From positions 496,001 through 560,000 of the forward strand of contig AP026131.1 of assembly GCA_030295235.1 (NCBI GenBank): a stretch of 64,000 bases of DNA, given 5' to 3'. Position numbers and translations under genes: made by a program. The notes below the pieces were generated by a model. It was not told the DNA's origin and ran no database searches. It saw only the letters and a list, made by a program, of their open reading frames with translations. Below, one piece after another: positions 20,501 to 31,252 of the stretch. Source of the DNA: Fistulifera solaris (lineage: Eukaryota > Bacillariophyta > Bacillariophyceae > Naviculales > Stauroneidaceae). The stretch's first letter is position 1. Each line of letters begins with the position of its first letter.

Positions 20501-22805
20501 AAACGGAACCCTTTGTTGTTCTGTTCACGACTACTGTACAATCCAGTCTTGGCTGGCGTAAACCCACACTCCGTTCTATAGTGGAAAATCAAGGTGTCGA
20601 TCCTCGGATTTTCGACGTGAAAATGAAAGAAACTCTTCACAAATAATTCAGAAAATCATCATTGTTGCAACTTTATTTACCCGAAGTTATAATTATATTC
20701 GCAGTTGAATGACAATGGACGGATGCGAGAGGCGCAAAACGGAACCCTTTGCTGTTCTGTTCCTGACTACTGTACAATCCAGTCTTGGCTGGCGTAAACC
20801 AACACTCCTTTCTATAGTGGAAAATCAAGGTGTCGATCCTCGGATTTTCGACGTGAAAATGAAAGAAACTCTTCACAAGTAGTTCAGAAAATCATCATTG
20901 TTGCAACTTTATTCACCCGAAATTATAGTTATATTCGCAGTTGAATGACAATGGACGGATGCGAGAGGCGCAAAACTGTACAATCCAGTCTTGGCTGGGG
21001 TAAACCAACACTCAATTCTATAGTGGAAAATCAAGGTGTCGATCCTCGGATTTTCGACGTGAAAATGAAAGAAACTCTTCACAAGTAGTTCAGAAAATCA
21101 TCATTGTTGCAACTTTATTCACCCGAAATTATAGTTATATTCGCAGTTGAATGACAATGGACGGATGCGAGAGGCGCAAAACTGTACAATCCAGTCTTGG
21201 CTGGCGTAAACCAACACTCCATTCTATAGTGGAAAATCAAGGTGTCGATCCTCGGATTTTCGACGTGAAAATGAAAGAAACTCTTCACAAGTAGTTCAGA
21301 AAATCATCATTGTTGCAACTTTATTCACCCGAAATTATAATTATATTCGCAGTTGAATGACAATGGACGGATGCGAGAGGCGCAAAACGGAACCCTTTGT
21401 TGTTCTGTTCATGACTACTGTACAATCCAGTCTTGGCTGGCGTAAACCAACACTCCATTCTATAGTGGAAAATCAAGGTGTCGATCCTCGGATTTTCGAC
21501 GTGAAAATGAAAGAAACTCTTCACAAGTAGTTCAGAAAATCATCATTGTTGCAACTTTATTCACCCGAAATTATAATTATATTCGCAGTTGAATGACAAT
21601 GGACGGATGCGAGAGGCGCAAAACGGAACCCTTTGTTGTTCTGTTCATGACTACTGTACAATCCAGTCTTGGCTGGCGTAAACCAACACTCCGTTCTATA
21701 GTGGAAAATCAAGGTGTCGATCCTCGGATTTTCGACGTGAAAATGAAAGAAACTCTTCACAAGTAGTTCAGAAAATCATCATTGTTGCAACTTTATTCAC
21801 CCGAAATTATAATTATATTCGCAGTTGAATGACAATGGACGGATGCGAGAGGCGCAAAACGGAACCCTTTGTTGTTCTGTTCAGGACTACTGTACAATCC
21901 AGTCTTGGCTGGCGTAAACCAACACTCCGTTCTATAGTGGAAAATCAAGGTGTCGATCCTCGGATTTTCGACGTGAAAATGAAAGAAACTCTTCACAAGT
22001 AGTTCAGAAAATCATCATTGTTGCAACTTTATTCACCCGAAATTATAATTATATTCGCAGTTGAATGACAATGGACGGATGCGAGAGGCGCAAAACGGAA
22101 CCCTTTGTTGTTCTGTTCAGGACTACTGTACAATCCAGTCTTGGCTGGCGTAAACCAACACTCCGTTCTATAGTGGAAAATCAAGGTGTCGATCCTCGGA
22201 TTTTCGACGTGAAAATGAAAGAAACTCTTCACAAGTAGTTCAGAAAATCATCATTGTTGCAACTTTATTTACCCGAAATTATAAAATTATATTCGCAGTT
22301 GAATGACAATGGACGGATGCGAGAGGCGCAAAACGGAACCCTTTGTTGTTCTGTTCAGGACTACTGTACAATCCAGTCTTGGCTGGCGTAAACCAACACT
22401 CCGTTCTATAGTGGAAAATCAAGGTGTCGATCCTCGGATTTTCGACGTGAAAATGAAAGAAACTCTTCACAAGTAGTTCAGAAAATCATCATTGTTGCAA
22501 CTTTATTCACCCGAAATTATAATTATATTCGCAGTTGAATGACAATGGACGGATGCGAGAGGCGCAAAACGGAACCCTTTGTTGTTCTGTTCATGACTAC
22601 TGTACAATCGAGTCTTGGCTGGCGTAAACCAACACCCCGTTCTATAGTGGAAAATCAAGGTGTCGATCCTCGGATTTTTGACGTGAAAATGAAAGAAACT
22701 CTTCACAAGTAATTCAGAAAATCATCATTGTTGCAACTTTATTCACCCGAAATTATAATTATATTCGCAGTTGAATGACAATGGGCGGATGCGAGAGGCG
22801 CAAAA
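20500..22805. repeat. 236-bp tandem array, about ten units
   Basis: The landmark GTTGAATGACAATGGACGG occurs at 20704, 20940, 21146, 21352, 21588, 21824, 22060, 22298 and 22534, with a last variant at 22770. Most steps are 236 bp. Two are 206 because those units lack about 30 bp around GGAACCCTTTGTTG, and one is 238. Sequence identity is very high between 21.3 and 22.5 kb, which suggests recent amplification. Each unit holds a 67-codon minus-strand frame that is a by-product of the repeat, not a gene. Full units include GACTACTGTACAATCCAGTC and CACTCCGTTCTATAGTGG, a form of the dispersed palindromic repeat. Confidence 0.92.
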
Positions 22806-22964
22806 GTGATTCAGAAATCGGAGTTTCTGAAAGAAAAAACAATATTTGTGCCAAAAGAGAAAAACCAGTGGAAAATTCAGTCAAATGTCGAAAAAGCATC
22901 CGCATTTCAGGAAAATTAGGAATAAATATTTAGGATTTTATTATACTCGTAAAAAAAAAATAAA
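22806..22964. repeat. Spacer with a degenerate palindromic core
   Basis: This begins just after the 236-bp array with CAGAAATCGGAGTTTCTG, a stem of CAGAAA and TTTCTG like the satellite cores elsewhere. It also contains GGAATAAATATTTAGGATT near 22919, which recurs at 26069 just past the end of the 52-bp array. Confidence 0.5.
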
Positions 22965-23165
22965 CCCTTTGTTGTTCTGTTCATGACTACTGTACAATCG
23001 AGTCTTGGCTGGCGTAAACCAACACTCCGTTCCATAGTGGAAATTCAACGTCGATCCACGGATTTTCGACGTGAAAATAAAAGAAACTCTTCACAAGTAA
23101 TTCAGAAAATCATCATTGTTGCAACTCTATTTACCCGAAATTATAAAATTATATTCGCAGTTACG
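22965..23165. repeat. Detached copy of the 236-bp unit
   Basis: The sequence from AACCCTTTGTTGTTCTG to AATTATATTCGCAGTT follows the 236-bp unit with scattered changes and then stops. It is separated from the main array by 160 bp of other sequence. The next sequence rejoins the 424-bp repeat (TTGAGCAAGAAATTGTTGAC near 23166). Confidence 0.8.
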
Positions 23166-23230
23166 TTGAGCAAGAAATTGTTGACAAATATGAACTTTAA
23201 AGCCCAGAATTGGATGATGGCGAAAAACAC

Positions 23231-23285
23231 AATAACCGGGTACCCCTACAGAGATAAATTTCCCACGGCAGCTACGTACATTAAG
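23231..23285. repeat. Truncated hairpin module
   Basis: AATAACCGGG followed by GAGATAAATTTCCCACGGCA and GCTACGTACA is the fifth plus-oriented copy of the 75-bp module. It breaks off where the small stem would begin. Confidence 0.65.
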
Positions 23286-23881
23286 CGCGAAAGGGTTGTG
23301 AAAGACCATGAGACATTATGAACTACTTCTTGGATCATACTAACAACGAAACAAGACCCACGTTCACCAAACGGTCCAAATATTTCACGCGCAAAAACGA
23401 TTACTCCGTATGACTTATGACCCTCGAAAAGATCCAATGACCCCCATGACTCTTGCATCTTGCACGCAAGCAACGGAAGATACGAAGATACCCTCGTACA
23501 CTTGGAGGATAGACAAAGTGTCGTGGAGAAACCGACAAAAGACCTTTGTCTTTGTGCCCTGTTGACTGTGATGCGAGCCGAGCACACGAAGGAGATGAGA
23601 TAAGTGCAAGAAGCGCGACACAACGGTCTCTTGACCTCTGCAACCAAAACCGGCCAAAGCTGGGCATTGAGCAGCAACAAATAATAGAAGAGTGAGTTAA
23701 AGGCAATGCTAGCTGGTCGTACATGATTGAGAGCCCACTCTTGGAAGCAAGAAAAAGATACATCTTGTTTACAGAATGGCTCTTTCCATTCTGTCGGCAA
23801 TAATTTCAATTGGCCTTCGACTCATGTTTTCTTGCTTTCTAATCTCTACCTTCCCCTTCTTCTCTGAATCAACAGATTGGC
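23286..23881. other. Upstream region of the WH2-repeat gene
   Basis: A 187-codon minus-strand frame covers most of this stretch (23246-23809), but its product has no family resemblance and overlaps repeat sequence, so it is not called. The stretch most likely carries the promoter of the gene at 23882. Confidence 0.4.
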
Positions 23882-24455
23882 ATGGCAGAAATTTCGATTA
23901 GCAAAGAACTTCTGAGCGAAGTCGAGCAAGGCGTGAAGGAGCTCAAACACGTGGCACCGAAATCGACCCACGACGTATTACAAGAAGTGCGAGCTGGCCA
24001 CGGAGGCAAGGACAAACTCCACCACGTGCTGCCCAAATCGGGCCAAGATCTTTTGCAAGAAGTGCGCGCCGTGCACGGTGGCGAGGACAAGCTCAAGAAA
24101 TCCGGGCCTCCGGTTGAGGTGCAGTCGTTGCTCCAGGAAGTTCGCGCAGAAGTTCGCCAAAGTCATTTGACGCCCACCGAAGTGATCAATCCTGCGATTA
24201 TTGGAGAAGTCTTGGCAGCTGCCGGCGAAGACGTCAAAGCCGTACCAGCGATTGCCAAGCAGTCGTTGGCACACGGTGTAAAAAAACCTTAAGCATGGCA
24301 AAACCGTCGAAAAACAGTCCTTGCTAACAGAAGTCCGAAAGGAACATGGTGGGAAGGACCACTTGAAGCCAACTATCCCCAAAAATACTCAGGCTCTTCT
24401 CAGTGAGGTGAGGACTTCGCAGAGAAAGCTAATGGAGGAGGCTGCCGAAGAGTAA
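23882..24455 (+). CDS. WH2 / actobindin-like repeat protein (actin binding)
   Basis: The 190-residue product is made almost wholly of short repeats of the form LLQEVRAGHGGKDKLHHV. Variants are LLSEVEQGVKELKHVAPKS, LLQEVRAVHGGEDKLKKSG, LLTEVRKEHGGKDHLKPT and LLSEVRTSQRKLMEE. This fits the WH2/beta-thymosin pattern (a leucine-rich amphipathic helix, then LK-x-[VT]) and recalls actobindin, which binds monomeric actin. The first four repeats end at an in-frame stop (24290-24292) just after an A7 run at 24280-24286. Dropping one A continues the repeats to the stop at 24453-24455, so the stop is probably an indel artefact. The gene lies between two satellite arrays. Actin binding is inferred from the motif only. 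Confidence 0.6.
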
Positions 24456-24600
24456 GCTTTTCGTAGATTATAAAAATTAGCGTTGTGTCTCGTTGAGAAA
24501 CAATAGGCGTAGTTTAACCACTTGAGTTCTATTTTAGTTAAGCGGAAAAGGGTTCGTGCTTTGTTAGGTTTAAGCGACATGGCATCGTAGTCTACTGATT

Positions 24601-26030
24601 ACAGAAAATCTGGGGCGGTCCAAAAATATGGGACCAGTTAGATTTCATTCGTACAGAAATTCTAAACTGGTCCAGAAAATCCGGACCAGGTGTATTTCAC
24701 TCTCACAGAAAATCTGGGAGAGTACAAAAATCAGGACCAGATCTTACAAAATTCTAGGCTGGTCCGGAAACCAGGTGTATTTCATTCTTACAGAAAATCT
24801 GTGACACTCAAGAAATTCTGGACCCATTGTATTTTGTTAATACAGATAATCTGGGCTGTTCCAGAAATTCTGGACCAGGTGTATTTCATTCATACCGAAA
24901 ATCTGGGCTGGTCCAGAAATTCTGGACCAGCGGTATTTCATTCGTAAAAATCTGGGCTGGTCCAGAAATTCTGGAGCAAGTGCATTCCAATCATACAGAA
25001 AATCTGAGCTGGTCAAGAATTTCTGGACCAGGTGTATTTCATTCGTACAGAATTTTTAGGCTGGTCCAGAAATTCTGGACCAGATGTATTTCAATCATAC
25101 AGAAAATGTGGGGTGGTCCAGAAATTCTGGACCACGTAAAATTCATTCATACCGAAAATCTGGGCTGGTCCAGAAATTCTGGACCACGTATAATTCATTC
25201 ATACCGAAAATCTGGGCTGGTCCAGAATTTCTGGACTAGGTGTATTTCATTCATACAGAAAATCTGGGCTAGTCCAGAAATTCTGGACCACGTATATTTC
25301 ATTCATACAGAAAATCTAGGCTGGTCCATCAATTCTGGACCACGTATTATTCATTCATACCGAAAATTTGGGCTGGTCCAGAAATTCTGGAGCAGGTGTA
25401 TTCCAATCATACAGAATACGGGGGTGGTCCAGAAATTCTGGACCACGTATATTTCATTCATACAGAAAATCTAGGCTGGCCCAGAAATTCTGGACCACGT
25501 ATATTTCATTCATACCGAAAATCTGGGCTGGTCCAGAAATTCTGGACCAGATGTATTTCATTCTTACAGAAAATCTGGGCTGGTCCAGAAATTCTGGACC
25601 ACGTATATTTCATTGATACAGAAAATCTGTGACACTCAAGAAATTCTGGACCCATTGTATTTTGTTAATACAGATAATCTGGGCTGTTCCAGAAATTCTG
25701 GACCAGGTGTATTTCATTCATACCGAAAATCTGGGCTGGTCCAGAAATTCTGGACCAGCGGTATTTCATTCGTAAAAATCTGGGCTGGTCCAGAAATTCT
25801 GGAGCAAGTGTATTCCAATCATACAGAAAATCTGAGCTGGTCAAGAATTTCTGGACCAGGTGTATTTCATTCGTACAGAAATTTTAGGCTGGTCCAGAAA
25901 TTCTGGACCAGATGTATTTCAATCATACAGAAAATGTGGGGTGGTCCAGAAATTCTGGACCACGTAAAATTCATTCATACCGAAAATCTGGGCTGGTCCA
26001 GAAATTCTGGACCAGATGTAGGTACTTCAT
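24601..26030. repeat. Satellite array A: 52-bp palindromic unit, about 27 copies
   Basis: Each unit has the core GGTCCAGAAATTCTGGACC, a 9-bp perfect inverted repeat around one central A, then ACGTATATTTCATTCATAC and AGAAAATCTGGGCT. Cores step by 52 bp (for example 25167 and 25219). Frames drawn across it cycle because 52 is not a multiple of three, so the long open frames here are not genes. A block of seven to eight units at about 24780-25175 is repeated at 25608-26003 with an 828-bp offset. Confidence 0.95.
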
Positions 26031-26346
26031 TCGTAGCGAAATTTTGCACTTTTATTTTAAAGAAATTGGGAATAAATATTTAGGATTGTGTTAGCTAGTG
26101 GCCAGGTTTATTATTTAACGACGACGACTCAATTTTGATTCAGTCCCGGAAAGCCGACCCTTTGCCCTTTGCGCTTGCTTTTTACGGATCGCATTTTTTG
26201 CGACAAAAAAAGCAACGCCGTTTTCGTTTTTCAAGTGATCATCCCCCCATCACATGATCTCCGTACAAAAGTCCCTCTTGAAGTAAATAAATGTAACTGA
26301 ATGCTCATTTGTGGTGCGGTCCGCTGTTTTCAAATCCGAAAGTAAA
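26031..26346 (+). other. Array edge and upstream region of the next gene
   Basis: It starts with the boundary sequence GGAATAAATATTTAGGATT (26069) seen also at 22919. The remainder is AT-rich and leads to the ATG at 26347. Confidence 0.5.
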
Positions 26347-27404
26347 ATGTCAATAGTCCGTACGACCTTGCAAGGAAAACGAGTTCTTTCCTACAGAGGG
26401 AAGAGACGATTGCAGAGGAACGCTGATCTGCTTTCGATTGGTTTCCTATCGCTCTTTCTCTTAATAGTCTTATGGATAACGACAAAGGCTATTTATAACG
26501 TCTCTTTCCAGCAGAAAAGGTCAGATGTCTTATTTTTACAAAAGGAAAGCCTACCGTTTCCTCAAGTTCCTGTCGATATTTTTCCGTTGTCATTGCCAGA
26601 TGTAACACCCCCTCTTTTCACCAAAACTTTTTCCCCATCTTGTCTACCCGACAACAGCTTGCAACTGGAAAAGACGCGACAAACGACTGCCAGATACCCG
26701 AGGATGAATACAGAAATGTCGTTCGAATACTGACGACGCCCACTGTGACCGGTCAAGCGGCGGCGCACCTGCTGGAGGAGTTTCTCCAGTATGATCCGCG
26801 TTGGGAGCTCAATACTCGAACATTTGCCTCACGCTATCTTCCGGAAGGATGGATTGTGCATGTGGCAGTGCTCCCACCTCTCTTGGAAGCTATGGATTTG
26901 CTTCTTCATGTGCAGACAAAAGAAGAAGAGATGGAACGAGCATGGTTACAAGCCATCGAGTATACTATTCAGCGAGTACTGCAACATCATTGTGAATTCT
27001 CTTCGACGGTATCACAAAGCAAGAGAGCATTCATGTCTGTTAGCCTCAATGAGGTGGTTGGTTTTCCATCGGCTGCTATAAAATCGTTGTACGAGTTTCT
27101 GGAAATTCAAGAGAAGGTGCACAGCGTCTCTTCTTCAGCAGCTGCACTGACTGTTATCGAACGAATTCAGCATGTTATCACGTGGTTTGAAACAAACGCA
27201 AAGACTTTGGATTATCGAGAATGGAATAGTAGGGTGCAGCATGTCATCGAAGCCAGCACTCGTCACGTCTCAGAATCAACCAACTGCAACTTCGTCGCAA
27301 TGCCTCCGAACGATCTGGCGAAACGAGTTGATTCTGCCTTGCTGGGAACTTTCGATTGCGAACAGTACCCTTCTATAGGACTCTGTCATCCCATGCAAAG
27401 CTAA
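26347..27404 (+). CDS. Single-pass membrane protein of unknown function
   Basis: The product is about 352 residues with a basic N-terminus, one membrane span at about residues 28-46 (LLSIGFLSLFLLIVLWITT) and a long C-terminal domain, so a type II membrane protein is likely. The helical C-terminal part (PEDEYRNVVRILTTPTVTG, then AAHLLEEFLQYDPRWELNTR) is not recognised. The frame changes once between about 26640 and 26680. The upstream frame reads to LPDNSLQLEK, and the downstream one resumes DATNDCQIPEDEY. One added A in the A4 run of GGAAAAGACG would join them. Initiation at ATG 26347 is preferred over a GTG upstream. Confidence 0.6.
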
Positions 27405-27527
27405 CATTATACGACAAGGATATTCAACATAAGGGTAAGCGACTGCCTTGCCGACGACGCTGCACCGGTTGCGCTCAAAGTATTCAGATAAATGTATAAA
27501 TTCAAAAGAAATTTAATCCATGTGCTA

Positions 27528-29213
27528 CTATTCACTAGCCGTGCGTTGTTCGAGCTCGAAAACTTGTTTGGTTTCTCGGAGAAAGGCGACTACTTCAAAT
27601 ATTTCCGGGCGCATCTCCGGTGTTTGGTGCCACATCCGTTCCATGATCTCCACAAGTCGACGTTCCACATAGCTATGCGTTCGGTATCTGGGGTCTACAT
27701 AGGGCCTTTCTCCTGCTTTGACTTTGGTGTTGATTGTGGTGTAGCGACTGTACTCATAAAATGGCCACAGGCCGGTGAGCAAGGTGTAAATGTTGTTTCC
27801 CATCGCGTACACATCAATTTTCTCATCCTGTGGGGTCCCAAAGAATTCTTCTGGTGCTCGATACTGCAGAAAAGGATATCGTGAGTGTCGAGCGTGCTCC
27901 GCTTGCAACAACAAAACAATTCTACCACTCACCATACCGCCCCACTTTCCGCGCTTCAGTTTGCAGAATTCATTTGTTTCGACATTCCAGTCCATCAAAT
28001 CTGCATTGTTGAAATCATTGAGTTTAACCGTTCCCTGCATAGACCATAACCATTGAACTGGGTGAATGTCGCCGTTCACCATGACCCCGCCTTCAAATCC
28101 GTGCATGTCGGCAATCGATTCCGCCATGGCCAACGCAATGTCAATTTTCTCTTGCAAAGTAAAGTTATTGTTACAAGGTACCTCTGGAAGGGCATTAAGT
28201 GCCCTTTCGTCGTCATGCCCTGAGTTTGGAATGATCTGATTGGAGATTTCGGCCGCCATTAACTCTGACAATATACTGGTTCCGCAGTGACCGTAAATAT
28301 TAACAATGCGCGGTGAAGCGGACAATCGTTCCATAATGATAGCTTCTCTCTGAATCTTAAATAAAGATTCTACGTGAACCAAGTGCGGCCAATCATCGTC
28401 ATCGTGCGGTAGTTTCAACTGTTTGAAAACAAAGTAAGTCTCGTTGCCTTTGTTTGGGGAATGATCCAGCATTTTCCACGCCGCTCGATAGTACCCCTTG
28501 CTGCGAGAAAAAGTCAATAGAGCGCTATCATTAGGAAATTGCAGCACAACAGAAGCTGCTCCTTAGCCAAGCGCGCCAACTTACCCCAATAGTTTATCGT
28601 TACCCCAGTCTCGTTGCAATTCATGAAATTTATTGCAAACAGGAAATATCTTGTTTTTCCAGTTCGTGGGCTGACAAGAGTGATATTCTTCAATGTGCTC
28701 ATCAAAGCCAGAAGCCCAATTCTCATCATCTTCATCAATGTCGTACAAAAAGCGCCGTCTCTCCTTGTTGTAATGATCTTCGTCATTTTGGTGAATCCGT
28801 CGACGAAAAGCGATGCGCTGTCCTTCAGGATATTGTTCCTCCCATGATCGATATGGGTTAATGTCACCTCTATCAGGAGTTCTGTACGTATAGCGGCTTC
28901 GTGGCATTGCAAAGCCAGATGAAGATTTGTCAAGATTCGGGAAAAGCAACTGAACGGTGTTTGTAGAACTCGTTCGTCTTCGAAGTGTAAAGCCAAGTGA
29001 ACCTCCGTTCACCCAAAGTAGCACAAGTATAACGGATGCCAGCACGAGAACGAATTGCGGCGTATTCTTTTTGAAATGACGCAATGACAATCGTCGTTTT
29101 GATTTCCTCTGGTGTTTGCTATTATCGTCATCCTCGACTGGCGTTGCGATAGAATTCATCGACGAAGGACTCGGCGCACTTCGTTCTTGCGGATTGCGTT
29201 TACGTTGTATCAT
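27528..29213 (-). CDS. Membrane-anchored protein kinase-like protein
   Basis: Three exons (29213-28585, 28500-27933, 27863-27528) with GTAAGT/CGCAG and GTGAGT/CTGCAG introns give 510 residues. The N-terminus has a span (TPQFVLVLASVILVLLWVNG, about 51-70), then a basic and acidic linker, then a kinase-fold domain to the end. Visible motifs are FVFKQLKLP (likely ATP-site Lys), VMVNGDIHPVQWLW in place of HRD, LNDFNNADLM in place of DFG, YRAPEEFFG for APE, and IDVYAMGNNIYTLLTG. The catalytic-loop and metal-binding Asp are kept while the surrounding residues are not, so activity is uncertain. The second intron is 69 nt and would not break the frame if retained. Confidence 0.75.
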
Positions 29214-29362
29214 ATTGGGGTCAGCCGTATGGTTTATTATTACGATTCTTTATGTTTTGCTATTCAAAAGCGAGATGAATCTCTCGATGTTTCTTCACAA
29301 CAAAATCTTCATCCGTTGCGTTTTCGTCTTTGCTTTGGTTTCTCGTCCTTTTTCCTTACTAT

Positions 29363-29692
29363 CTATCGCCTTGCAAAATTCTACGGATTTTACTTAGCAA
29401 AACGACATAAAAGGTATTGGATTGTAATTAGCAATTCAAAACCACTTTTTACTCTAGTCTTTTGTGTAGACTGGTATCCATAAAGGGAGTGTAATTTTCA
29501 TAAATTTATTAAGGTTACTAGGCTTAAAAGTTGGATAACCTTAATGAGATCAGATGTCTCATGCGCCCCCTTATGGATGTGACTGCACATAAATAGCTAT
29601 AGTTAAATTGTGGTTTTGGTTTATTAATTACAGTCCATCACTTTTGATGTCGTTTCGCTAAGTAAAATCCGTAGAATTTTGCAAGGCGATAG
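29363..29692. repeat. 330-bp fold-back element
   Basis: The left arm (29363-29490) and right arm (29565-29692) are inverted copies of each other about 128 bp long, with a 74-bp middle. The outer 45 bp match almost perfectly (CTATCGCCTTGCAAAATTCT outward on both arms, one mismatch in the next 25). The inner parts are looser but still align to TCCATAA(A/G)GGG. The middle itself holds a further ATTAAGGTTA and TAACCTTAAT pair. The transcript of this stretch would form one long hairpin. It is either a fold-back/MITE-type element or a hairpin RNA locus. It lies 150 bp upstream of the kinase-like gene. Confidence 0.75.
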
Positions 29693-31252
29693 CAAGGCAA
29701 AAATGCAAAAAAACTTACTCGACAACAAAAAACGGATAGACGAGTTGCGTGAGATGTGAGATCACTATTCTATGATTCATTCATAATTACTTCGTCGACG
29801 TCGACTCCTCATTCGTTTCCCTTGTAACGGACGAAAGACAAAAATGTATCTTTTTCTTATTATTGTTACATTGAGCACCAGAACGTGCATTGCGCCGCTC
29901 GACAGTGTCGTGCGGACTGGATGCGGGCAAAGAAGAATCTTCCGCGAATATCTGCCTCCGTTTCTTAGCGCTTGTTTATCAGATGGAGACTAGTATATTT
30001 TCAAGCAAGGCGAAATCACCGACTGGGATTGTTGGGGGTCTAAACTACGCTCGACACTATGCACTTGCAACTTCTGTCGATTTAAATTTTCGATTTCGAT
30101 GCTTGCGATCAACAGCATCTCCGCCGCCACAGACTCGACTGCACCTGGCGAGGGCATCCGGTTGTTTTATACAAGAAGGAAAATTTTTCGGACAAGCAGC
30201 CTGTGTTACTGAACGTTTCGGGAGTGGTTCTCTACGTCACAAACTGGTGTGTGTCGACTAGGCTCCAACGGGCGATGCCCAGGCAATCACTCGGCACTTT
30301 TCTACCATCTGTACGCCATTGAAATAATTAGACAAGGGGCTGGTCCATTTGTTGTTAAGACGGCATGTTCATCAGTGAGCGAGGGTTGTGCTGAACAAAC
30401 TATGACATTTATACAAGCAGAACTTCTGGCGCCGCAGAAACGGCATTTGAGATTCTGTCGGGGTTTCGTGCATCGTTGTGACGCTCTGACACCCGAACGT
30501 CCCAGCTTTGATTTCAACTCCAGTTGGTGACTTTTCTTCTCGGTGAAATGGGCGTTGCTGACGGGGCCATTCCCACTGCCTTCGGTCGATGGGCGTTTGA
30601 TTCAAGATGCGCGAATACTGAATGGTCCCCTCCAATAACTATGTCAGAGACCAACAGCGACGCGACGGAGAAAGACTCGCAGTTCAACAATGCTTTTACG
30701 CATTCAATGTCCGGTGTTGCGCGCATTTAGGGCGGAAGACCCGTGGCGTACGCCCACTATTGCGCAACAGCTTTTCACCGGCTTACCAGCAGAGACTACA
30801 ACTCAATGCGTCAAACAATGAACCCTAAGCAGCTGCAACGATCTTTTTAAATCCAGAAGTACCATTGAGGAAATTGGAGATGAAGGAACGATGTGGTGCC
30901 ACACGAGTGACAAAGAAAATTACAAGCTCTCCTTCGACCTGGATCGACCAACAAGTAATATATCGAAATTCTTTACACTAAGCTTCTATGTCAGTTTGAT
31001 GCCAACATGATGGTTTTCTTTTCTTTGACCTTAGATACTGTTTCATACTTGCCTAGCAGAGTCCCGAGAAATGCTCATACCTCTGTATGACGCCACACTT
31101 TTCGGACAAGCACTGTCCGCGAGAGAGTAGCTGTTTTTGAATTTCTCCGAAGAAGTCGAATGAAGCCGCCGAAGCACCGAAACCAAAACATCAAAAGCCT
31201 TCCATTTCAATATTTTCTCATTTTTTTACAACATAATCAATCAACAAGCACA
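29693..31252. other. Long intergenic stretch, no supported gene
   Basis: Short open frames occur on both strands (for example 29890-30261 plus, 30372-30635 minus), but none has a recognisable domain or convincing start. The mixed composition suggests old coding or mobile-element debris. The last 100 bp are the leader of the bicupin gene. Confidence 0.4.

Noticed and set aside
20673-22706. Family of 67-codon minus-strand frames, one per 236-bp unit
   Set aside because: They copy with the array, vary like the rest of the unit, and have no independent start context or family. A peptide from them cannot be excluded but is not supported.
23246-23809. 187-codon minus-strand frame upstream of the WH2 gene
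   Set aside because: No recognisable domain, overlaps repeat sequence at one end and the promoter region of the next gene at the other.
24601-26030. CRISPR array
   Set aside because: Repeats are contiguous with no unique spacers, and the genome is eukaryotic with introns.
24690-26083. Long open frames of 85-215 codons across the 52-bp array
   Set aside because: The unit length is not a multiple of three and the frames only reflect absence of stops in the repeat; the products are repeats of the same short word in rotating frames.
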